From NCBI GenBank assembly GCA_027596075.1, contig JADGJC010000162.1:1-59746 (forward strand): 59,746 nucleotides of DNA. Reading direction: 5' to 3'. The notes under the pieces were generated by a model. It did no database searches and was not told the origin of the DNA. It saw only the letters and a list, made by a program, of their open reading frames with translations. Positions 51,271 to 59,746 of this stretch are shown here, one piece after another; within the stretch, counting starts at the first letter, position 1, and every line of letters begins with the position of its first letter. Both the position numbers and the translations under genes were made by a program. This DNA is from Rhizophlyctis rosea (Eukaryota; Chytridiomycota; Chytridiomycetes; Rhizophlyctidales; Rhizophlyctidaceae).

Positions 51271-51375
51271 TACATATATAGCAAACATCCTCACTACACA
51301 CAGTCCCTTCTACCAAAACAAAATCCTACACACCCAAAAAACATAAAACAAACACCACACAAAACACCCAAAAAA
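51271..51375 (+). promoter_or_regulatory. TATA-like box and almost G-free leader
   Basis: TACATATATA at 51271-51280 lies about 100 bp before the start codon of the F-box-like gene. From 51282 to 51375 the plus strand contains a single G (51303), being A/C-rich and unstructured up to the ATG. This fits a core promoter followed by an unstructured 5' UTR. Confidence 0.5.
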
Positions 51376-53816
51376 ATGCCCAAAATCCCCGCAACACCAA
51401 CCCCACACCTCCCCCCCGAACTATGGTCCCTAATCTACTCCAACCTCCCCTTCCACTCTCCCTCACCGCACGCATACGCTCTAACATGTCGTGCATTCGC
51501 GCTCGTCGCGTCGGACCCGCATTCGGTGGCGATGTTACTTGTCAAGACGTTCGGGGTGCGGAATGCGATTTACGAAGGGTTTGTGAGGGGGTGTTTGAGT
51601 CCCGAGATTGGGAGGGTGTTGGTTGAGTGTGGTGAGTAGGCGTGTGGTTGTGGAGGGGGTGGATTGGGTGATGAAACGTGGAGCGCGCCTAAATTTGGGT
51701 AGCGAAGCTGATGAGTAATTGGCGCGAAGCGCCAGTAGTCAGCGAAGATGACCAAGGGTGGTGCGAAGCACAGAGGATTGGCGAAGCTGATGGATGACTG
51801 GCGCGAAGGCGGCAGTAGTCAGCGAAGCTGACAGGACATGTTCCACGCCGGAGCGCGGATATTCAGCGAAGCTGAACAAGATCTGTGCGAAGCGCAGGGA
51901 ATCAGGGAAGCTGACATGAGTTCGCGAGCGAAGCGAGCATTGTATCATTTTATGAGACGGAATATCAAAGAGAAGAAGCTTCAAAATCACACGTGCACCT
52001 GCTAACCGCAATTTATTCATTACACCAACAGGTAGCTGCCTGGGCAGGTGGCTGGTGCAATTGGCGATAAAGGATGTGGGAGGGTTGTTCACAAGCGTGG
52101 GCTGCGGCGGGGGATCTTCATTGGGAACGACCGGAAGTACGGAGAATGGCGTTGGAGGCGGAAGTGGAGGCGGTGCAAGTGGAGGTGCGGGTGCATCCGC
52201 AGCTGGGGGAGGAGGAGTCACAATAAACGGCAACACACAAAACCCTCCATTTATCATCCCTCCGCCTACCACCAACAACAACGACAACAACCACAACCCT
52301 TTCTCGCTCTTTTCCTCTCCCGCATCCTCGACCGCCAGCGACATCTACACCACGAACCGCCGCCGCGTGAAAATGTCTTACAGAACGTTCAGCTGGATCG
52401 TACAAATGGGCCTGGAGCTCTACGGGGACGAGATGCATTTCGCCGAGGATGACAGCAAGATCTTTCGCGATTTGGTCTCGGAAGCGTACGAAGCGATTCT
52501 GGCCGCGCACGCCACGGGTGGCAATGCTGGCGGTGGGGTTGCAGGCGGAGGAGGAGGAGCGGTGGTGTGGAATCCTAATGTTTTCGGATGGGGCCAAACT
52601 CTTCCAACGGGCAACGTCAATGGCATCGGAAACGGGACGGTTCCGCAAACGACAAACGCAACAGTCATCACCACCCAAACCCAATCCCACACATACGACC
52701 AACACCCGCACATCATGCGCCTCATCAACTCCCTCCACGCGCTAATCACCAAATACCGATACACACCCATCCGCCACACATCCACCTACTCCTCACCGAC
52801 TTCTCCACCCACCACCACCTCACACCACCAACCACCACCCCACCACACCACAACCCCCCCACAATCCGTCACATCAACCCACTCCCAAACCTCCTACCTC
52901 CTCTACCGCCTCGCGTCGATCGACATCACGCTCCTGGACGCGCTGGTACACCATAACGGGTTCGATCTGCGGAGTGTTAATGACGAGGTTTTGAAGTGGG
53001 TTTTGAGGCGGGAGGTTGTGGGGATTGGTGGGCGGTTGAGGGAGTTTGTTGGGCATGGGTTTGTGTTGGGGGAGGGGGTTGTTGGGTTTGCGTTGCAGTT
53101 GGGGAGGGGGGATGTTGTGGATGCGTTGAGGGGGTTGGTTGTGGAGGGGGAGTTAAGGGTGAGTGTTTTGGTCTTTCTGTAATTGCTTTTGTGCATGCTC
53201 TCGGTAGAGAGGTCGTGTTGGTTGACTTCCCTCACTGATCCGATCTTGCACTCCCAAACAGGAATATGCGGAAAGCACAATCATGGAGCTCCTGGGTCCG
53301 TCCCGGATCTGCGCTACCGAGTCGCTTTTAACTCACCTGCGTACGACCTTTGCCCTCCCCGACTCGGTCTTCGAACGCGCCCTCCTCGTCCAACCCACGT
53401 CCACCTCCACTCCATCATCCCCCTCATCATCGTCCTCGTCACCGCCTCCCTCACCCACCACAACCACAACCCCGCAAACCCGCTGCTACAACCAACAACA
53501 CCCCGCAACAGCCTGGCGCTGGACACTCCGCACCTTCGGCCCCACACACCGCTTCACAAACGCATGCTTCGACGACGTGTTGAGGAAACTGAGTAGCGGG
53601 GAGAGTCATTGTTGTTTAAGGGGGTTGCCGAAGGTGTTTTTGGGGGCGGGTGTTAGGATGCGGGTTGGGCATGTGGGGTATTTGGGGGGTATGGGGGGGT
53701 GGGAGGAGACTGTTGGTGTTGGGAGGGAGTTGGTTAGGGTTTTGAGGGGGGGTTTGTTGGGGGAGGAGGGGGAGGGGGGAAAGCGGGGGAGGGGAGGTAT
53801 TATGGGTGACCGGTAG
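51376..53816 (+). CDS. F-box-like protein with low-complexity inserts
   Basis: Exons 51376-51631, 52032-53158 and 53262-53816 join (phase 1, then phase 0) to 645 aa. The N-terminus has an F-box-like segment, HLPPELWSLIYSNLPF followed by ALTCRAFALVASD (residues 12-50), which would bind Skp1 in an SCF ligase. The next parts alternate helical segments (FSWIVQMGLELYGDEMHFAE; YLLYRLASIDITLLDALV; VNDEVLKWVLRREVV) with Gly-rich, Asn-rich and His/Pro/Thr-rich inserts. This layout recalls fungal F-box proteins with degenerate ankyrin-like helices, but no repeat is clear enough to name. Intron 1 (400 nt) is long and holds the GCGAAGC hairpin cluster. The last exon ends in a Gly/Arg/Glu tail, and the gene stops about 145 bp before the first recognised CDC45 exon. 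Confidence 0.7.
51701..51940 (+). repeat. Cluster of GCGAAGC mini-hairpin palindromes
   Basis: Eight exact GCGAAGC cores (starts 51702, 51724, 51763, 51781, 51822, 51866, 51887, 51928) and three one-base variants (near 51742, 51803 and 51906) occur within 240 bp of intron 1 of the F-box-like gene. Most cores are extended by matching arms, for example GGC-core-GCC, GTCA-core-TGAC type, TTCA-core-TGAA type and GTG-core-AC type, so each can fold as a separate hairpin with a GAA loop. Arms differ between units while the core is kept. The d(GCGAAGC) heptamer is known from biophysical work as an exceptionally stable DNA mini-hairpin. The spacing is irregular (about 16-45 bp). Confidence 0.85.
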
Positions 53817-53961
53817 AGAGCGGACTAGGGCTGGCGATCTGCGAGGGAGATCAAAAAGTGTGCGAGACAACACCTTAATGGCACATGCAAGCGCATTCAG
53901 CGTTCCGGTCTGAATAGAGGGGCGAGACAGCAACAACATCACTAACCCACATGTATTTCAG
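53817..53961. other. Interval expected to hold CDC45 exon 1
   Basis: It runs from the F-box-like stop to the first CDC45 acceptor (TTTCAG at 53956-53961, with a CACTAAC branch-like site before it). CDC45 needs about 35-40 more N-terminal residues, yet no plus-strand frame here gives the expected Val/Leu-rich strand followed by D-x-D-A-L-C-A. Confidence 0.5.
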
Positions 53962-56641
53962 TCCCTGCTTAAATCAGACAGCATACCCCACAAAATATAC
54001 CCTGTAGCGGGGCACGGCGATTTGAGTGAAGCAAACGAAAGCATCATTCAGGACAATGATCAGGTAGGCGCCAAGGCGTAACATGTTACCCTTCAAAGCG
54101 AAAAATCAATAGTGACCCGCTCCTACCCACAGCTTCGGAGTATATTCCTCATCAACTGTGGAGGACTGGTCGACATCACCGAGTACCTCTCCATCAACGA
54201 ACAGATGACAATATACGTAGCAGACTCGCATCGACCCGCAAATCTACATAACTTATTAGCGCATGACAACGTGATGGTTTTGGATGATGGGGAATCGTCT
54301 GGGGACGTGTTTAAGGAGATCAAGGAGGCCTTTGAGGAGTTGGAGGTTAGTTATTGAGTGTTCATGACGATCTGAATGGGTCGTTGGAAGGCTCACTCAA
54401 TGCTGCACCTTTTCTTGCAGTTTGAGGATTCCGATGAAGAGGACGAGGGCAGCGATGGAGAAGATCCAGAATATGATGGGGATCTTTCAGTTCAGGAGAA
54501 CGAGGCGGAAGAGGATGGGCTAAATGTTGAGGACGGAGATGATCAAGTAAGGAGTTGCCATCAATTCGACCTTTGTGACAATCAATTCCGAACATCGCGT
54601 CACAGGAGCTTAGATCACCAAGTAAACGAAAGCGGGGTTCTGGCGCCTTTGATGATCGGGATATCAACAGAACATCGAATAAACGATTACGCGCATCAGA
54701 ACGACGGCGGAGAAGAAGAAGACATAAAAGGAAATTGGCCGATTATTATGGGGATGGAACGTATTTTGGAATGGCGGTGGCGAGTATTATGTACACGATG
54801 GCCGTGCAATTGGGGAGAGCATCAAATGATCTATTATGGTGGGTTGTTTAGTGTCACTCACACATCCATCAGCTGGGCCCGCCAATTTTCCACCTAAATG
54901 CGACTCTTGTCAGGCTCGCCATCATCGGCCTAACAGACCACTACCTCCACGAACGCCTCGGCCAGGACCAATACGACAGCCTTGTATCAGTCTACAAAGA
55001 AGAAGTCGCCCGCTTCAACCTCGACGACAACCCCAACGAGTCGCAGGATTTCAGCGATTTGGATTCGATACTGAACGACCCCATTGATGGCAACGCAAAA
55101 GGGACGGGCGGGAACACAGTGAAGAACGCGGACGATCGGAGAATACGATGTGAGGATGAGTTTCGGTTGATGCTTTTGAGACATTGGAGTTTGTATGAGA
55201 GCATGTATCATTCGCCGTATGTTGCGACAAGGATGGGGGTTTGGAGGGAGAAGGGCCGGCAGCGGTTGACGAATCTTATGGTCAAGATGGGGTAAGTTAC
55301 CTTTTCCCGTTCATCACACAGTAGGATCGCGTGGTCCATTAGGGCCCCTGCTCATCCGCCACTCAGATTTCCCCACCGCGAAGCCCAACAACTCTACCGC
55401 GAAATGTCCCTCCCCTTCAAACGCAGCGTCAAAACAAAGCTCACCCAAATAGCACCCACCTACAACCTCCCCAACCTCGTCTTCACCTCCTTCAACCGCG
55501 CGTTCGGTTACAAAGGCACAATATCCGCCTCGGACGCCGTGCACGCCCTAACAGCCCTTCTCGACTGCGGCGACGACTGGATACAGCGAGGCAACACTGC
55601 TTCAGACAGGAGCGGAGATACATCATCTCATGCGCCGGCTGTTGGACGGGTTGGACGGGATATGGAGGAGGATAAGAGGATCAGTGGGTTGGTTGGTGTT
55701 GGGGCTGGGACGAGGACGGGGATGGCGGGGGTTGCGTTGAGGGTTGGGGATTATGTTTATGCTGAGGAGGAGGAGACGGTTGAGAGGGGGGAGGATGAGG
55801 ATGAGGAGGAGTTTGAGGAGAGGAGGAGGAAGGCTTCGGCGCGGAGATGGGTGAAGTATTTTTTTGTGGCTTATGATGCTTTGGAAGAGTGAGTATTGAA
55901 TTCTTTGATGAGTACTTTCATTTGATCGATTGTTATTGAGTCACTGATGTACACCTTCTCATCCCATCATCACCCAAATCGACCATTCCAGTTTTGACGT
56001 CCTCCACCACGGCATCCACCTCAGCATGACATTTCAACGCCAACTTGTCCGGGCCGCCGTGACCATCATGGACAAACGCATGACACAAACACTGAAGCGG
56101 TTTTCTCTCACGGTACTGAAAGGCGGAGGGATGCATCATCATGGCCCCGGGTCCATGGAAGATAAATTTGCGCTGTTTGGAAGGAGTGTTAGTCATTTGC
56201 AGAGGTTGGCGGCGTTTTTGGCGGAGGGGTTGAAGGTGATGCTTTGCTTTGCTTTGTTGAGATGAGATTTCAATATTGTGTTGAATGCTGACTGTCGGGT
56301 CAACCCTTCTTCAGGTATTTGGCAAAAAAGACCTCCCACTCGTCATCGCGGCACTAAACGAAGACATGGGTTCTTACCTCGTCGTTGGGTACGCTGGGAT
56401 TTCGACAGCGGGCGACATACGCAGAAAGTAAGTTTCATCCCCCCACCCCAACTCCCCACATCCTGTCATAACTCACCATCTCTGCAACACACACAGCCAC
56501 TTCGGGTTATCCTTCCAAGCGTCGGCGGACAAGACACGGGCAAGAGTTAAGCATGATGGGTTTGAGACGAGTGTCATGGAGATCCGGAAGGAGGATTTGG
56601 CGGATTTTTTGGAGGTTTTGCAGACTGTTAAGACTGGGTAG
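53962..56641 (+). CDS. CDC45: CDC45 replication initiation factor (first exon not found)
   Basis: Cdc45 is the CMG helicase subunit that joins Mcm2-7 and GINS at replication forks. Exons 53962-54063, 54133-54345, 54421-54546, 54606-54838, 54914-55291, 55367-55888, 55992-56235, 56315-56427 and 56497-56641 join in frame to 691 codons plus stop. Family landmarks in order: SLLKSDSIPHKIYPVAGHGD, IFLINCGGLVD, YVADSHRPANLHNL, an acidic linker (exon 4), a basic patch, YYGDGTYFGMAVASIMYTM, NDLLWLAIIGLTDHYL (spans a splice), FRLMLLRHWSLYESMYHS, FPHREAQQLYREMSL, and the conserved C-terminal helices. All are typical. The length fits the usual 600-700 aa apart from the missing N-terminal DHH-like strand and D-x-D region. 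An acidic/Gly-rich insert sits in exon 7 (about 55600-55830). Confidence 0.95.
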
Positions 56642-57049
56642 TGCGCGAGGTGAATGGGTGGGTCGACGGATGGGCGATGTGGTTGCGATGGATTTGTAAA
56701 TATTGGATGGACGTTTGCGAAGACCGTGGTGCGAAAGTTGCGAAGGATGGGTGCAGATGTCAAACTTGCTTTCAATGTGTGGTGGTGCTGCTGAGGCGGC
56801 TTTGCAGTGGACGGTGACTGTGCAGACCTGCCAGATGATGGGTTCTGTGCCACATCGCGTTGCACAAATCACTGAAATCAGCGCCACAACAAAAGTGCCT
56901 CACAAGATGCGCAGCTCAAAATGGACCCCTCCTTCCTTCTCCAAACCCCCTCCGCCTCACCATGGAATTGCCTGCCTACAGCGGAGCTGTTTTTACGGTC
57001 TTGAAAATCCTCATACTCGGCTAGATATCCACCTTGACCTACTAGCACC
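56642..57049. other. Intergenic between CDC45 and the mitochondrial-type gene
   Basis: About 400 bp: G/T-rich 3' flank of CDC45, then C-rich upstream sequence of the next gene. No gene, RNA or clear promoter motif was seen. Confidence 0.55.
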
Positions 57050-57748
57050 ATGCAGTCCCTGCTCCGAAGTGCTTTTCGAGTGCGGTGCAACTGCCCTCAA
57101 CCCACCACAATCGCCACCTCATTACCAAAAGTCCACCCTCCACGGTCACCCTATCGTCCATTCAGTAATGACGCTTCCAACACCACCACTACCAACACCA
57201 CAGACAACACCACCAACCTGACCTCATCCCACCAACATCCCTCCCAACCCAACAACCGCTTTCAAGAAAACCAAGACCGCCTCCGCGACCACACGCGCCA
57301 AAACGACATCCGCTCCCACGACCCACGCATGCACCAACAACAACCCATAACCATCGACCCCCGCACCCTCTTCATCTACAAAAAACGCAAAGCCGTAGCC
57401 CAAACCGCCACAGGCGTCGCCGGGCTCTTCGCCGCTCTAGCAATATTCGTGCAGATGAAACGTACGGGGAACAAGATGGACGACCTTGTTTCCGAGGTGC
57501 GGAATTTAACTGGGGTGCTGAGAGAGATGAAGGTTGAAGTTGCTAGTGTAAGGGGGGAGTTGAGGGAGTTGAAGGAGGAGGTTAGGGGTTTGAGGGGTGA
57601 GGTGGGGGAGGTTCAGAGACAGGTGAGGAGGGGGGTTGGGGAGGTTAGGAATGGTGTTGGGGAGTTGAGGAGTTTTGGGAATGAGGTGCGGAAGGAGGTG
57701 AAGGAGAGGAGGAGGCGGAGGGAGGGTGAGCGGGAAGGCAAACGATGA
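57050..57748 (+). CDS. Probable mitochondrial membrane coiled-coil protein
   Basis: A single exon of 232 aa starts at an ATG in a good context (ACCATG). Residues 1-38 are Arg/Ser-rich with no acidic residue (SLLRSAFRVRCNC), as in a mitochondrial presequence. Residues 41-103 are Asn/Thr/Gln-rich. A hydrophobic segment covers about 117-136 (TATGVAGLFAALAIFVQ), preceded by KKRK. Residues 142-225 form a continuous heptad-like coiled coil (MDDLVSEVRNLTGVLREMKV onwards) ending in an Arg-rich tail. The layout suggests an inner- or outer-membrane anchored coiled-coil protein; I do not recognise the family. Composition shifts from C-rich to G-rich near 57450. Confidence 0.7.
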   Translation: MQSLLRSAFRVRCNCPQPTTIATSLPKVHPPRSPYRPFSNDASNTTTTNTTDNTTNLTSSHQHPSQPNNRFQENQDRLRDHTRQNDIRSHDPRMHQQQPITIDPRTLFIYKKRKAVAQTATGVAGLFAALAIFVQMKRTGNKMDDLVSEVRNLTGVLREMKVEVASVRGELRELKEEVRGLRGEVGEVQRQVRRGVGEVRNGVGELRSFGNEVRKEVKERRRRREGEREGKR

Positions 57749-58573
57749 GGCAGTGAATGATGGGGTTAATATTTTGTGAAGTCACGCTTGGACGATGATA
57801 ATTTAATCACATTGCATTCTTGGAGATTTTGAAAATATGAGTGTTTGGGTAGTGAATCCTACATGACAACCAGGCAGTAGCAGAATCATCTCAAGAATCC
57901 AAACAGTGAGAGTAAACAAAGTGAGCAATTGGAGTGAGGAGCGAATGTTTACTCATCCAGCAGCACAAGCCACGTCTCTTCCATTAGACGGCGAGATCCT
58001 GAATCCGACCAGCATCCTCAATCACGATCGACCTCCTTGAACGAACTACCATACACACAGCGAGTTTAGTGTTGCTCGGCCGATCCGCCCATCCCTCCAG
58101 ACCAAATTGGTATTGTATCGTGCGCCACTCATAACAAATCACGACACGGAGACCCCTCAAAACCCAAAACCCGTCGATCACCTCCAAACAGTCCCCACAT
58201 GCCCCTCCCTCTACGGATACACGATCCGCTCCACCTCCATAATACAAGCCCCGTTTTCAACAAAAAAACTTCCCCCATTGCCACTCACCAACCGTTATAA
58301 AGTACCGCTAACACACAAAAAAAAAAGCCCCCCCCCCCCCCCCCCCCATCTTTTCCCGATCCCGATCTCTCCTCGCAACAAGCTCTTACACCTTCACAAC
58401 CTCTCTTTCCCACATCGTCAGTACTCTACTCACATCCCCCAATTTTCTTCACACATGAACCTTACATCTGCATTGTAATAATTGTACATCACATCCGGCC
58501 ATTCATAGAATATACTCTGTCCAAAAGCCAATCTATAGTCCAGTATCTCGTACACCGAGTTTCCCTTCAAACC
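57749..58573. other. Intergenic upstream of the fimbrin gene
   Basis: About 0.8 kb without a gene. A 10-A run directly precedes a 20-C run (58317-58347). The sequence after it to the start codon is C/A/T-rich and probably includes promoter and leader. Confidence 0.55.
58317..58347 (+). repeat. Poly-A / poly-C homopolymer junction
   Basis: Ten A, one G, then twenty C, about 230 bp upstream of the fimbrin start codon. Such tracts are prone to length error in assemblies and can adopt unusual structures. Confidence 0.9.
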
Positions 58574-59746
58574 ATGGGAGACCAAAAGCCCCGCGGCAGC
58601 GTAACGCAGCCGCGCAACAGTGTAGGGCCTTCCCACGGTAGCGTAGCCCAACCGCGCGACAGTGTGGGGCCTTCCCGCGGTAGCGTAGCGCAACCTCCTT
58701 CGCGCAACAGCGTTGCACAGCCGCGGGATAGTGTAGGTCCTTCCCGTGACAGTGTAGCCCAACCGCGCAACAGTGTCGGACCTGCCCGGACTAGCGTAGC
58801 GCATTCTCGCGCCAGTGTAGCATCTTCCCGCGACAGTGTGGCATCCAGTGTCCATTCCATCGATCCTGACGAAGTGAGAGGGTTCACGCTTCATATTAAT
58901 GACAGGTTACGGAATGACCAGCAGATTGGTACGTGTGTGTCTCTCTGCTACATTGACGGGAAGTTTGGTTCAAGCGGACGCCAATGAAACATGGACAGAA
59001 GGTCAAATGTCTCAACAGCTGACGCTGATCTCATTGTGTATTGCTCACAGGAGAGCGATTCGAGATTGATCCTGAACCTGAACACGGCGCGCTCTTCGAG
59101 GAATGCAGGGGTGAGTCATGTTTTCCACAATTTTCACATGGGGGGCATTGTCCGGCTGGGGGAGGGGGGGAGGGGGGAAGAAGGAGAATGCCAAACATAA
59201 AACCCTAACTCATCACTACCTCCACGCACAAACAGACGGCCTAATCCTCGCCAAACTAATCGAAGATGCCGTCCCCGGAACCCTAAAATCCCTCCCAAAA
59301 TCCCTCGGCCAACTCTCCATCTCCAAAAAGAAACTAGAACCAAAAGGCCCCCAACGCTTCAAAATGCTCGCCAACAACAAAATCGCCATCGAAGCCGCCC
59401 GCGAAATCGGGTGCACGGTCGTCAACATCGGTCCTGAGGATCTTTTGGAAGGAAACGAAACACTTCTCCTAGGTATTATATGGCAAATCATACGACAGGG
59501 GTTGGCGAGAGATTTGAACTTGAAGGAGAGTGAGGCTGCTGCTGGTGGTCCTGTGGCAGGTGGTAGGGGTTTGAGTTTGGAGAAGGAACCGAGTTTAGTG
59601 AAGTTGCTTGCTAGGGAGGAGAGCTTGGCGGATGTGAAGAAGATTGCACCTGAGGAGTTGGTGAAGAGATGGGTTAATTTGCATTTGGAAGGTGCTGGGG
59701 CTAAGAGGAGACTCAATAACTTTGGTAGTGACCTCTGTGTAAGTGC
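58574..59746 (+). CDS. Fimbrin/plastin-like actin-bundling protein, partial (runs off right edge)
   Basis: Fimbrins cross-link actin filaments with two tandem actin-binding domains of paired calponin-homology (CH) folds. Exons 58574-58928, 59051-59110 and 59236-59738 join at phases 1 and 1; a donor (TGT|GTAAGT) then starts an intron reaching the window end. After a 95-residue R-x-S-V repeat, CH1 begins at VRGFTLHINDRLRNDQQI, continues with HGALFEECRDGLILAKLIED across two splices, then ANNKIAIEAAREIGCTVVNI and GIIWQIIRQGLARDLNL, all fimbrin-diagnostic. VKRWVNLHLEGAGAKRRLNN marks the start of CH2. The two EF-hands expected before CH1 are absent from this model. The ATG follows a C/A-rich leader; an upstream EF-hand exon is not seen in the preceding 800 bp. 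Confidence 0.9.
58590..58850 (+). repeat. 21-bp/heptad coding repeat (R-x-S-V-x-x-x)
   Basis: About a dozen degenerate 21-bp units encode heptads such as RDSVGPS, RGSVAQP and RNSVGPS, with one two-residue insertion (PS). Pairs of heptads form a 42-bp higher-order unit. Every unit keeps Arg at position 1 and Ser-Val at 3-4, a basophilic kinase-like R-x-S site, while synonymous bases vary, which suggests selection on the peptide. Confidence 0.85.

Noticed and set aside
51701..51940. Possible CRISPR array
   Set aside because: The repeated core is only 7 bp with variable complementary arms and irregular spacing, in a eukaryotic intron.

Overview
This window looks like nuclear DNA of a filamentous or early-diverging fungus. 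It carries short GT-AG introns (mostly 57-130 nt), a Zn(II)2Cys6 regulator, an Ndt80/PhoG-type regulator, an ARID protein, CDC45 and fimbrin. A chytrid is plausible from the F-box and Sel1/ankyrin kinase-type genes, but the sequence alone does not prove the phylum. All gene models below were spliced by eye from donor/acceptor sites and reading-frame continuity.

Left part (1-26 kb) is gene-poor. It holds the 5' part of a Zn2Cys6 transcription factor running off the left edge (1-1409, minus) and a two-exon NDT80-family factor (9773-11986, minus). The remaining roughly 22 kb show no convincing coding sequence. Middle part (27-41 kb) has a three-exon ARID-domain gene, then a decaying minus-strand gene whose order is N-terminal helical bundle, TKL-type kinase, Sel1-like region and ankyrin repeats. 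That relic sits between two diverged copies of the ARID gene's 3' flank. A small F-box-like gene and a small membrane/coiled-coil gene follow.

Right part (41.9-59.7 kb) is gene-dense and all on the plus strand: an 11-exon membrane protein gene in which every intron is phase 1; an assembly gap; a six-exon histidine-phosphatase gene; a three-exon F-box-like gene whose first intron holds a cluster of GCGAAGC mini-hairpins; CDC45 (first exon not found); a mitochondrial-type coiled-coil membrane protein; and the start of a fimbrin whose N-terminus is an R-x-S-V heptad repeat where EF-hands are usual.

The most unusual window-wide signal is compositional. Most long exons start C-rich and G-poor and finish G-rich and C-poor, so GC skew flips sign inside individual exons. 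The neighbours show no operon-like functional theme.
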